From Flavisericum labens (GTDB lineage Bacteria > Bacteroidota > Bacteroidia > Flavobacteriales > Flavobacteriaceae): DNA of 64,000 bases. The stretch is from the NCBI RefSeq assembly GCF_045446075.1, contig NZ_JBJJBQ010000009.1:1-64000 (forward strand), read 5' to 3'. The notes under the pieces were generated by a model. That model did no database searches. It saw nothing but the letters and a program-made list of their open reading frames with translations, and had not been told where the DNA came from. Position 1 is the first letter of the stretch. Each line of letters opens with the position of its first letter. Shown one piece after another: positions 8,551-16,619 of the stretch. The position numbers and the translations under genes were made by a program.

Positions 8551-10329
8551 ATGATACAAAAAAAACATATAATTTACATCGTCATATTTGGAATTGGTTG
8601 CTTTATAGGCTGGCTCTTTTTTGTTGGTTCATCGAAAGAAGTAGCAGATTACAATAGCAACGAGGTTTTTGAAACCAATCAAATGTGGACCTGTTCTATG
8701 CATCCACAGATTATGCAACCAGAACCAGGCGATTGTCCTATTTGTGGAATGGATTTAATTCCTGCGGAAAGCGGAAGTGAGGGCTTGTTGCCAGACCAAT
8801 TCAAACTGACTGAAAATGCAATGGCATTGGCAAATATTCAAACAACTATTGTAGGCAAGGGAAATGTTGAAGGTAATGCCATCAAATTATCTGGTAAGAT
8901 TACTGAAAACGAAGAAGCCAATGCGGTTCAGGTCAGTTACTTTTCAGGTAGAATTGAAGGCTTGAATGTGAGTTTTACAGGTGAAGAAGTTCGTAAAGGT
9001 CAGCTTTTAGCAACCATTTATTCACCAGAACTCTATGCAGCACAACAAGAATTGATTACAGCAGCCTCTTTAAAAGAATCTCAACCTGCTTTGTACAAAG
9101 CGGTCCGTAACAAACTGAAATTATGGAAGCTCTCTGAAAATCAAATCAATCAGATTGAAGAAACTGGAAAAGTGAAAGAAAACTTTCCTGTGTATGCAAC
9201 CGTTTCAGGAACTGTTACCGAAAAGTTGGTAGAACAAGGTGATTATATCAAACAAGGTCAGCCATTGCTAAAAATTGCCAACCTGAACACCGTTTGGGCA
9301 AATTTTGATTTGTATGAAAATCAGATTGACCGCTTTAAAAAAGGACAGGAAGTGATGATTACAACCAATGCCTATCCTAACAAGGAATTTAAAGGTAAAG
9401 TCGATTTTATAGACCCCGTTTTAAACACCAAAACAAGAACTGTAACCTTACGTGTCGTTTTAAACAATAAGGACGATGTATTTAAACCAGGTATGTTTGT
9501 AACCGCAAGTATTGATGGCAGTACAGCTAACAATGACGAAGTATTAACAATTCCTGCATCTTCTGTTTTATGGACAGGTGAGCGTTCTGTGGTGTATTTA
9601 AAAACAAATCCAAACCAACCTGTTTTTGAAATGCGTGAAATTAAATTAGGCAATCAAATTGGCAATGAATACGAAGTTGTGGAAGGTTTATTTGTTGGAA
9701 ATGAAATTGTAACTAACGGTACGTTTACAGTTGATGCAGCAGCACAATTACAAGGCAAAAAGTCAATGATGAACAAGGATGGTGGTGAAGTAATGACTGG
9801 TCACGAAGGCCATTTGGGAATAGATAATAATACATCCAACAAAGAAAGTGACCATACCAATATGAATGAGCGTTTAAAAGTATCAACGAAATTTCAAGAG
9901 CAGTTAAAAGTTGTTTTCAATGCGTATATTAATTTAAAAGATGCTTTAGTAAATGAAGATGCAAAAAGTACTTCTACAAGCGCATCAACTTTATTAACCA
10001 ATTTGAGCAAAGTAGATATGAAATTGTTATCAGATAATAAGGCGCATAATCATTGGATGTCATTAGTAAAAGAAATAAAATCTTCTGCAACATCTATTTC
10101 TAAAACGTCTAATATAAAAGCTCAAAAAGACCATTTCAAGCATTTATCATTACATCTAATCAATGCTATTCAACTGTTCGGTATCAATCAAAAGGTCTAT
10201 TTGGTGTTTTGTCCAATGGCAGATAATAACAATGGTGCATATTGGTTAAGCAAAGAGGAAAAAGTAATCAATCCATATTTTGGGGAAAGAATGCTAACCT
10301 GTGGTGAGGTAAAACAAGTAATAGAATAA
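8551..10329 (+). CDS. CusB-like RND adaptor with metal-binding N-terminus and DUF3347 tail
   Basis: 592-residue periplasmic adaptor linking the RND pump to the TolC-like channel. An uncleaved or lipid-free hydrophobic anchor covers about residues 5-27. A heavy-metal-binding domain with CSMHP and CPICGMDL motifs follows at about 46-72. The HlyD-type hairpin, barrel-sandwich and beta-barrel regions span about 100-400. A His/Met-rich linker (about 405-440) leads to a C-terminal DUF3347 domain (about 445-592) ending with a CPMA...ML(T)C signature. Three separate Cys/Met/His-rich parts suggest it both senses or captures and hands over copper-type ions. The ribosome site is weak, consistent with coupling to the permease gene. 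Confidence 0.92.
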   Translation: MIQKKHIIYIVIFGIGCFIGWLFFVGSSKEVADYNSNEVFETNQMWTCSMHPQIMQPEPGDCPICGMDLIPAESGSEGLLPDQFKLTENAMALANIQTTIVGKGNVEGNAIKLSGKITENEEANAVQVSYFSGRIEGLNVSFTGEEVRKGQLLATIYSPELYAAQQELITAASLKESQPALYKAVRNKLKLWKLSENQINQIEETGKVKENFPVYATVSGTVTEKLVEQGDYIKQGQPLLKIANLNTVWANFDLYENQIDRFKKGQEVMITTNAYPNKEFKGKVDFIDPVLNTKTRTVTLRVVLNNKDDVFKPGMFVTASIDGSTANNDEVLTIPASSVLWTGERSVVYLKTNPNQPVFEMREIKLGNQIGNEYEVVEGLFVGNEIVTNGTFTVDAAAQLQGKKSMMNKDGGEVMTGHEGHLGIDNNTSNKESDHTNMNERLKVSTKFQEQLKVVFNAYINLKDALVNEDAKSTSTSASTLLTNLSKVDMKLLSDNKAHNHWMSLVKEIKSSATSISKTSNIKAQKDHFKHLSLHLINAIQLFGINQKVYLVFCPMADNNNGAYWLSKEEKVINPYFGERMLTCGEVKQVIE

Positions 10330-10363
10330 ATCAAAACAAGTATAAATAATTAATTTTTAAATA

Positions 10364-10765
10364 ATGAAAAAAGTAATTTTAAGTTTAGCAGTAATAACAA
10401 CATTAGGTTTAACAAGTTGTAAAAACGAAACCAAAAAAGAACCAGAAACAACAACTATTGAAATGTTCGAAGAAGTGAGAATTACAGACCTGACTTTTGG
10501 CGTAAGAGGTAATTGTGCAATGTGTAAAAGTACGATTGAAAAAGCGGTAAATGGTGTAGAAGGGGTAGCAAGTGTAAATTGGGATGTCGATAAAAAGAAA
10601 ATTGATGTCTCGTTTGACAATAAAAAAACTGATGCTATGGCAATTCATAAAGCAATAGCGGCTTCTGGTTACGATACTGAAAAAGTTTTGGGGGATGAAG
10701 TCGCTTATAACAACCTTCCGAGTTGCTGTCAATATGATCACGAAATGACGATGAATCAAAAATGA
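10364..10765 (+). CDS. HMA-domain metal-binding lipoprotein
   Basis: 133 residues. The signal sequence ends in a lipobox (LTSC, Cys19), predicting a membrane-anchored periplasmic lipoprotein. A heavy-metal-associated domain follows with the GNCAMC metal-binding motif (Cys51 and Cys54) in place of the usual GMTCxxC. The C-terminal tail adds a CC pair and His/Met residues. It is the last gene of the island operon, 34 bp after the adaptor, and likely acts as a periplasmic metal chaperone or sponge for the pump (inference). Confidence 0.85.
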   Translation: MKKVILSLAVITTLGLTSCKNETKKEPETTTIEMFEEVRITDLTFGVRGNCAMCKSTIEKAVNGVEGVASVNWDVDKKKIDVSFDNKKTDAMAIHKAIAASGYDTEKVLGDEVAYNNLPSCCQYDHEMTMNQK

Positions 10766-10767
10766 GC

Positions 10768-10818
10768 GGGGACAATAGCACGAACATTAATAGATAAAAA
10801 TAAATTGGTGTTGTCCCC
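10768..10818. other. Perfect 8-bp inverted repeat after the island operon
   Basis: GGGGACAA (10768-10775) and TTGTCCCC (10811-10818) enclose 35 bases, starting 3 bp after the last stop codon. There is no T run, so it is a 3' hairpin or the trace of a small inserted element, not a standard terminator. No coding content is seen between here and the repeat at 11089. Confidence 0.5.
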
Positions 10819-11088
10819 ATAAAAACAAAAAACTGTAAAAATAGCTATTTCATATTTTTTTGTGGGTCTATTGGACTTTACCATTCAAGGTGATGGTTTT
10901 TTAGACGGTAATAATTCTGCTTGTTGCAAGTCTAGATGGGTTGTATTCAGTAAAGTTTGTAAAGTTTAACGGAATCGATGGAGATTTCATTTATTATTCA
11001 GCCAATATCTAGTGCTTTTAAGTTTACCAGTTTTTTGCAACTCAAAGTGAGATTTTTGATTTATTTCTCTGTGTTTTTTAAAAGTGAT

Positions 11089-11130
11089 TCATAACCCGAA
11101 GGTCACTGGTTCGAGTCCAGTTCCCGCTAC
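11089..11130 (+). repeat. tRNA(CAT) 3'-half, right attachment-site-like repeat
   Basis: Identical over 42 bp to 563-604, again starting at U33 of a CAT-anticodon tRNA and lacking any 5' half (the upstream bases do not pair with the anticodon stem or acceptor). It is followed by a strong terminator, which would be the original end of the host tRNA transcript. It marks the right edge of the island. Confidence 0.8.
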
Positions 11131-11153
11131 TAAGATGAAAATCCTCCAAAGGC

Positions 11154-11183
11154 AACGGTTTAGTTCACTCTAAACCGTTTTTT
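11154..11183 (+). terminator. Rho-independent terminator after right repeat
   Basis: Perfect 10-bp stem AACGGTTTAG / CTAAACCGTT with a 6-nt loop, followed by Ts. This is probably the native terminator of the tRNA gene that was split by integration. Confidence 0.8.
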
Positions 11184-11442
11184 ATGGATAACATTTTAGA
11201 TTAAGTAGAATTTATCGGAAATGAGATTTTACTTAAAATTTGAGATGGGTTATGTCGTATATAAATGTGAAAAACCAGTCATTTATCTTTAGCTTTAAAA
11301 TATGCTAAAAGGTTATTGTTTTACCTGTTAGATCCAAAAGGTAAAATCATAAAAGCAAGTTCTCCAAGACCATATAATAAGGCATAGATTGAACTTTTTA
11401 ATAGTTTAGACATTTAATTTTTATTTTATGAAAATTCAATAA
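11184..11442. other. Non-coding stretch, possible gene remnant
   Basis: No gene with a start codon is visible. A short open stretch on the plus strand reading DPKGKIIKASSPRPYNKA then stop (11332-11386) has no start and no family that I recognise. It could be the decayed end of a gene removed by island insertion, but chance is equally possible. Confidence 0.3.
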
Positions 11443-11476
11443 AAAAGCCAGTTATGAAAATTATAACCGGCTTTTT
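11443..11476. terminator. Bidirectional terminator
   Basis: Stem 11443-11455 with 11463-11475 (AGCC(A/G)GTTAT core), 7-nt loop, A run on the left and T run on the right, so it works on both strands. It would end the minus-strand CE12 transcript that stops at 11518. Confidence 0.75.
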
Positions 11477-11517
11477 AAGTTAGTACTAGTTAGTTTAGTC
11501 TTAATGAGATTTTCTAT

Positions 11518-13470
11518 TTAAGGCACAAAAAACTTTGTTGTTTGTATGCCTTCAAAAGATTGAATTATACCAATATATATACCTTTTGTAAAAGGTGATT
11601 TTATCATATACAGGTCATCAATGTTCCTGTTTGATGATGTATGTATTAACCTTCCTGTTAAGTCATAGATTGTAATCTGGCTATTCGTATGAACGTTTTT
11701 TACTTTAATAAAGCCATCCTGTACAATCCATTTTGCACTGTTTTTTAATGGTTTATCTATAGAAAGGGTAGGAGTGGCTACGCCGTGAATATTAACATCG
11801 GCAAGACAAATGGTTTTACCTGTAGCTTCATTGCTATACCAAGGATAAACCCTTAACTTTAAAGTTTCTCCATAAGCGAGTGTTAAAGTGGGGAATTTTG
11901 AAACGGCATACATGGTATTGGATGTCATGCTTGAAAACTCTTCAACTACAGATGTGGTCGCAAAATCGTCTTTAGAGTAAGAAATGCGACAACGCATACC
12001 GCTACCACCTGCTCCGCCAACATATAAACTTATTTCATCTATGTTTAGTTCGGTTCCTTCGCTAGCCGAAATTCCAAATTGAATATAACGTGTAGAAACT
12101 TCATCAATCTCACCTGCCGGCCAAACATCGCCATCTAACAAGTTTCGTTGGGTTTTTCTGGTTGTATCATAACCGCTACCTTCAGGCCACGTTGTATTTG
12201 AATTAGGGGCAGAATACCGTTGCACATACATGCTGCTATGGGATTCGTCCAAAGGAGTGGCAGGACCTTCTAAAACATAACTATCATCTGCAGAAAGTTC
12301 CCAAAGAAGGTTCACTTCTGTTCCTCCAGTTAACTCAATAAAATTAGCTGATAAAGGTATTTCTTTGTTAACCGTTCCGTTGGTTGCAGTAAGTGTCCCT
12401 TCTTTATTTCCGCCAACCGATTGCGATACTGAAATGTAAAATTTCGAGAATTCAAGATTATTGTTTACGTAATCCATGGTGATGGAAGAAGTAAAGGTAT
12501 CCATTTTATCTGCTGCTATTAAAAAGCCTTCGCTTACAGTAAGCGTAAATGTTCCTGAAGCCGGTTCTAGGTCAAACCCTGTTATTGTGATTTCTTTTGT
12601 AAGTGTTTGCCCTGTGTAAGCATCACCAAAATCGACGTTATTTGGATTGATTAATACATCGGTTGCCGTATTGATATATTCTTCTAAAATGTTTTGATTG
12701 GTCATTTCTTGAGCACATAATCTAGCAACTAATGTAGCACCCAATGCATTAGGGTGTGTAGAATCAGAAGAAACAAAAAGTTGAGCCGTGCTTTCAGCAT
12801 CGCCATAAGATTCTAACAAACCTTTAGTTAAAGTGGTTAAGTCAATAAGTTGTACATTTTTTTCCGTAGCAACTTCTTGCATAGCGTAGCTGTAATCGTA
12901 AGTGTGGTCTGATTCCGGAACACTAAAATTCTCCCCTAAATCATGACGCCCTTTACGAGTAATGGTGCCTCCACTAAAATATTTTCTGCACATAGCAGTG
13001 GCAAGAAGCGGTGTAGCACCTAATGCGCGGGTCTCGTCTACGTACTTTCTAAGGTATTCCTTATAGGTGCCTTGAGCCGTAGTTCCACGATAATCTGTCC
13101 CGTTTATAGGATTATTGGGGTCGGTTCCACCATCTAAACCGCCATTTTTTTCGTCGTTATGTGCAAATTGAATGAGGACATAATCACCGGCTTCTATTTG
13201 TTGTTTTACAGTAGCCCAATATGGAGATTCTAAGTAAAAACTTTTACTGCTGGCGCCACTTTTTGCTCGGTTGTTAACGGTGACTTCTGAAGTAAAAAAT
13301 TGTTGGAACATCATGCCCCAACCTCTTTTGTCTGTGGTGTTTTCATCATAATCGGCCATGGTAGAATCACCAATGGTATGTAATGTAAAACTGGTTTGTG
13401 CGTTTGCCGAGGTAATACTGTAGAAAAACCCAAGTGCAATTATGAGTAGTTTAGAAACTAACGATTTCAT
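11518..13470 (-). CDS. Rhamnogalacturonan acetylesterase-like SGNH hydrolase (CE12) with T9SS tail
   Basis: 650 residues. A signal peptide ends at about residue 24 (ANAQ). The SGNH esterase domain (about 28-260) has the block I GDST with nucleophile Ser36, a block III HND near 105, and the DSTHPN catalytic Asp/His near 235-238. This combination is typical of rhamnogalacturonan acetylesterase (CE12), which removes acetyl groups from pectin side regions. Then come about 300 residues of beta-rich accessory domain, and the C-terminus (about 570-650) resembles a type IX secretion sorting domain ending in a TKFFVP-type strand. It lies downstream of the pectin methylesterase gene and probably shares its transcript, with a hairpin between them. 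Confidence 0.85.
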   Translation of the reverse strand: MKSLVSKLLIIALGFFYSITSANAQTSFTLHTIGDSTMADYDENTTDKRGWGMMFQQFFTSEVTVNNRAKSGASSKSFYLESPYWATVKQQIEAGDYVLIQFAHNDEKNGGLDGGTDPNNPINGTDYRGTTAQGTYKEYLRKYVDETRALGATPLLATAMCRKYFSGGTITRKGRHDLGENFSVPESDHTYDYSYAMQEVATEKNVQLIDLTTLTKGLLESYGDAESTAQLFVSSDSTHPNALGATLVARLCAQEMTNQNILEEYINTATDVLINPNNVDFGDAYTGQTLTKEITITGFDLEPASGTFTLTVSEGFLIAADKMDTFTSSITMDYVNNNLEFSKFYISVSQSVGGNKEGTLTATNGTVNKEIPLSANFIELTGGTEVNLLWELSADDSYVLEGPATPLDESHSSMYVQRYSAPNSNTTWPEGSGYDTTRKTQRNLLDGDVWPAGEIDEVSTRYIQFGISASEGTELNIDEISLYVGGAGGSGMRCRISYSKDDFATTSVVEEFSSMTSNTMYAVSKFPTLTLAYGETLKLRVYPWYSNEATGKTICLADVNIHGVATPTLSIDKPLKNSAKWIVQDGFIKVKNVHTNSQITIYDLTGRLIHTSSNRNIDDLYMIKSPFTKGIYIGIIQSFEGIQTTKFFVP

Positions 13471-13490
13471 TGTTTTTAAGATTTAAGATT

Positions 13491-13528
13491 AATTAATGAG
13501 GTGTATAAAGACTTACACCTCATTAATT
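13491..13528. other. Perfect 14-bp hairpin between CE8 and CE12 genes
   Basis: AATTAATGAGGTGT (13491-13504) pairs perfectly with 13515-13528 around a 10-nt loop. On the minus transcript it lies in the 89-bp gap between the two esterase genes. There is no strong U run, so it may be a partial terminator or an mRNA-stabilising or processing stem rather than a full stop. Confidence 0.65.
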
Positions 13529-13559
13529 ATATACTAATTAGGAGTTTTAATTGGTAATC

Positions 13560-16283
13560 TTAATTTTTATAAATCTTGATTGCTCCTAATTTGCCATCTA
13601 TTTTATAGCGAACAATATAGATTCCTGATTTTAACCACTCAATGTTAATTTCTTTAGAAGTATTTGTTTTGTGTACACTTTGTCCTAACATGTTGTAAAT
13701 CTCAAGATTTTCTAAATTGCCATTTACTTTTAGCAAGCCATATTCTACCAAAATCTTGTCATCTATACTTAAACTGGAATCAACTGTAATAGATCCAGTC
13801 CCTGAAAGTAAACCAGAGTGTGTCGAAGCATCATAGGTGCCATCTCCAAGCGGAGATCCGTTTAACGTAAATTGTTGTACTGTAACATCAACGTTTAAAA
13901 GAGCAGTGGCATTACCAGAGATATCCATATTCAAAATGTCACCAGCACATTTTACATGATTGAAAATGGCTTGATTATTTTCAGCCAGGTCAATTTTTCC
14001 ATATCCGAAAGCATTCTCAACCAAACCGTTAATTGCCGAATAACCTCCTGCATTGTAGGCGGCTACGGTTAAATCCCATGTACCTGTAAAATTACTGTTG
14101 TCTCCACCTAAATCAACTATGGCTGAATTGGCTACATCTCTTGTGTTACGAACGATTATCTTAGCATCTCCAGTAAAAGTGCCTGGTAAATCCATAACAC
14201 TTCCACTGGTATTGGCACTGTTCATAAAAAGAGAGATATCTCCTTCTAGTATGATATTGGCATCCAAATAAAATCCAGAGCCACTGGTTGCATAAGAAAT
14301 ATTGGTGCCCTGGTACATTGTAACTGGACCTAAGCATTCTGAATCACTTCTTCTTAAACGAATACTTCCACCATTTTGCACATACATATCGGCAGCAAAA
14401 GGTGAGCTCTGGGCTTCAATGGTTAACCCGTCAACAATCACTTTTTCTCCTGCTTCAGGTAATAATGCTGGAGAATAATGGGCTGGATTATCCCAGTTTC
14501 CATTAGCTCCACCTATAAAAATAAATTCACTTGGTCTTCCTATGATTATTTTACCAGAACCACTAATAGTTGAAGCATTTGTAGTCGCATCATACTGTCC
14601 AATAGGTTGTATAGCTCCGTCAATATACCATTCACTAATGGTTATGTCTTGATTAAGCACTAATTGTGCAGTTCCTTCTGTATAAAGGGCGGTATTGACA
14701 TCTATTGCGCTACCTGCATCAATGGTTAACTGGCCATTAGTTTTGACTGTTATCTTTCCCGAAGTCCCTAGGGCACCGTTTACTTTAGCTTGTAAATCTC
14801 CAGCATCTACAACTACATCTCCAGTAAAACCAGTATTTTCATTATTAATCTGGCATATACCCGAACCTACTTTTGTAATTTGGTGCACACCAATAATAGC
14901 TGCTGTAATATCAAGATTATTTGAAGCATCAATGGTTAAGTTGCCTTTAGTTTTTATCGTTCCTGAAAAAGACACACTTGCAGAAGAAGAAAGTGTTGAT
15001 TGGTTAAGCGTTAATAGGGTTGCAGAACTATTGGCTGAAACATCAATTGTTGCTCCATTTACTAAATTTAGGTCGGCAACAAAATTTCCACCGTTAGCAT
15101 CCAAGGTCACACTACCATCAACATTGGCGACTTCGGTAACCGCTGGCACGCCATCAGGATTCCAGTTATTGGCTTCTAGCCAGCCGTTATTTGCGGCACC
15201 ACCATCCCAATCATATACTGTAACGGTTGGTGGTATGGCCGTAGGATCCCAATTATCATTACCTGCCAATACAATTTCTGGTTCATATAAATCGGCTTCA
15301 GCCTGATCCGCCATGGCTCTAAGGCCTGCCCAATCTGCTCTTCCGCTCATATCGGCGCCAGGACCTGTATTCATCCATTCGTATAAATGAAGCTCGGTAC
15401 TGGTATCTGAATATTCCATATTCCACTTATCGCCCCAGCCTTCTGGATGAATCTCTGCTGGCATATCACAATACAACCATGCAACCTTTGGGTATTCGTG
15501 CCATGGACGACCAAATCTAATTAGTGCGCCATCATCTCCTGGTCTTGGACTATTGGGCTTATAAGTTAAATTACACTCATAAAACACAAAACCATAAAAT
15601 TGATTGAGTGTTGTAGATGGTGCCGTTATCCAAGCACCACCATAACTTCTAATTTCACATTGGTTAAAAAAGCCAACACCTCGACCATAGATGTAGTCTG
15701 TTCTACCCTCAATCACGCAGCCGTCAAAATAGGCTCTTGATGTTTCGGCCATCCAAAAATAAATAGTGTCTTGATAGGCTAATATGTCGCAATTCACAAA
15801 CACATTTCTATCTGCTTGCATTGTAATGGCTTGAGCTTGACCAACCGGTCCTGCAGTATTTTGGATGGTTATATTTTCTGCCCTAAAGTCATTGGCTTGA
15901 ATGGTTAGTGTAGCAGCGGTTCTTACTAAATCACTATTACTGTCCCATAGCGCCACCTTTTCATCAGGACAAAGGCCATCGCCACCATCATTACAGTTAT
16001 AGATATCGTAAGAAATAATGGTTTCCTCTCTGCTTTCTCCAATTAAGGTTATATTCGTCTTATTGGCAGGAATGATTAATTTCTCTTGATCGTAAAGACC
16101 TCGTTTTACATAAATAATGGTAGGTGTACCTGCAGGGGTGGCATCAAAAGCAGCTTGTAAGGAAGTAAAGTCCCCAGTACCATTAATATCGACAACTATA
16201 TCCGGACTGAATGTTTGGGCAAATGTTGCCTGTGATATCAAAAGGCCAATAAAGATGAGGCCCATTCTTTTTAGTAATTTCAT
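13560..16283 (-). CDS. Pectin methylesterase (CE8) with beta-rich repeats and T9SS tail
   Basis: 907 residues. A signal peptide ends at about residue 22 (TFAQ). The right-handed beta-helix pectinesterase domain (about 26-330) shows the two catalytic aspartates in LAYQDTIYF (near 169) and GRTDYIYGRGVGF (near 196), and a conserved RFGRPW arginine/tryptophan near 256. It hydrolyses methyl esters of homogalacturonan outside the cell. Residues about 355-840 are Thr/Asn/Ser-rich repeats resembling autotransporter-associated passenger or adhesin-type beta-solenoid, and the last 70 residues form a type IX sorting domain. Large for CE8 because of these added domains. A LacI-type palindrome lies 108-123 bp upstream. 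Confidence 0.88.
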   Translation of the reverse strand: MKLLKRMGLIFIGLLISQATFAQTFSPDIVVDINGTGDFTSLQAAFDATPAGTPTIIYVKRGLYDQEKLIIPANKTNITLIGESREETIISYDIYNCNDGGDGLCPDEKVALWDSNSDLVRTAATLTIQANDFRAENITIQNTAGPVGQAQAITMQADRNVFVNCDILAYQDTIYFWMAETSRAYFDGCVIEGRTDYIYGRGVGFFNQCEIRSYGGAWITAPSTTLNQFYGFVFYECNLTYKPNSPRPGDDGALIRFGRPWHEYPKVAWLYCDMPAEIHPEGWGDKWNMEYSDTSTELHLYEWMNTGPGADMSGRADWAGLRAMADQAEADLYEPEIVLAGNDNWDPTAIPPTVTVYDWDGGAANNGWLEANNWNPDGVPAVTEVANVDGSVTLDANGGNFVADLNLVNGATIDVSANSSATLLTLNQSTLSSSASVSFSGTIKTKGNLTIDASNNLDITAAIIGVHQITKVGSGICQINNENTGFTGDVVVDAGDLQAKVNGALGTSGKITVKTNGQLTIDAGSAIDVNTALYTEGTAQLVLNQDITISEWYIDGAIQPIGQYDATTNASTISGSGKIIIGRPSEFIFIGGANGNWDNPAHYSPALLPEAGEKVIVDGLTIEAQSSPFAADMYVQNGGSIRLRRSDSECLGPVTMYQGTNISYATSGSGFYLDANIILEGDISLFMNSANTSGSVMDLPGTFTGDAKIIVRNTRDVANSAIVDLGGDNSNFTGTWDLTVAAYNAGGYSAINGLVENAFGYGKIDLAENNQAIFNHVKCAGDILNMDISGNATALLNVDVTVQQFTLNGSPLGDGTYDASTHSGLLSGTGSITVDSSLSIDDKILVEYGLLKVNGNLENLEIYNMLGQSVHKTNTSKEINIEWLKSGIYIVRYKIDGKLGAIKIYKN

Positions 16284-16390
16284 AATAATAAGTAGTTTTG
16301 TTTAATTATAGTTATAATTTATAATGTTGGTATTAAAGTCATTTTTTTCTTAAAAAGAATGACGATTAAATGATTCTATAACAATCATTA

Positions 16391-16406
16391 TTGTAATCGA
16401 TTACAA
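16391..16406. promoter_or_regulatory. 16-bp perfect palindrome, LacI-type operator candidate
   Basis: TTGTAATCGATTACAA, centred on CG as in LacI-family operators. It lies in the 336-bp gap between the divergent CE8 and hybrid two-component genes, nearer to CE8. The rest of the gap is AT-rich with no gene. No LacI gene is adjacent, so the regulator would act from elsewhere, for example the one at 61079. Confidence 0.55.
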
Positions 16407-16619
16407 AGTTATGAGATAATTTGGTTTAAGAGGTGGTCAAATTACAATTTAAAGGGGGGTAAATAACAAATGAAAGGATTTTTAGGCCTATAATACATTA
16501 ATTATAAATTATATATCCTTTATTTTGGGTGAATGTTTTTAAAATACTTACGCGATGGCTATTATCAATAGGGTTATGTTTTTTTAGTTTTTTAGAACTG
16601 CCCATAAGAACCAACTTTA

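Larger units (their letters stand above)
605..11088. mobile_element. Metal-efflux genomic island between tRNA-fragment repeats
   Basis: About 10.5 kb bounded by identical 42-bp tRNA 3' halves. Its genes on the plus strand form one functional set for heavy-metal export (RND pump, outer membrane channel, adaptor, permease, HMA protein). No integrase, relaxase or transposase lies inside. Because neither boundary restores a full tRNA, the best reading is that this is one unit in a tandem array whose tRNA and integrase lie to the left of the window, or a remnant that has lost its recombinase. The boundaries are seen in sequence; mobility is inferred. Confidence 0.6.

Noticed and set aside
14695..15306. 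203-residue plus-strand ORF opposite the CE8 gene
   Set aside because: It is the antisense of the Thr/Ser-rich repeat region of the esterase, whose composition creates a long open antisense frame.
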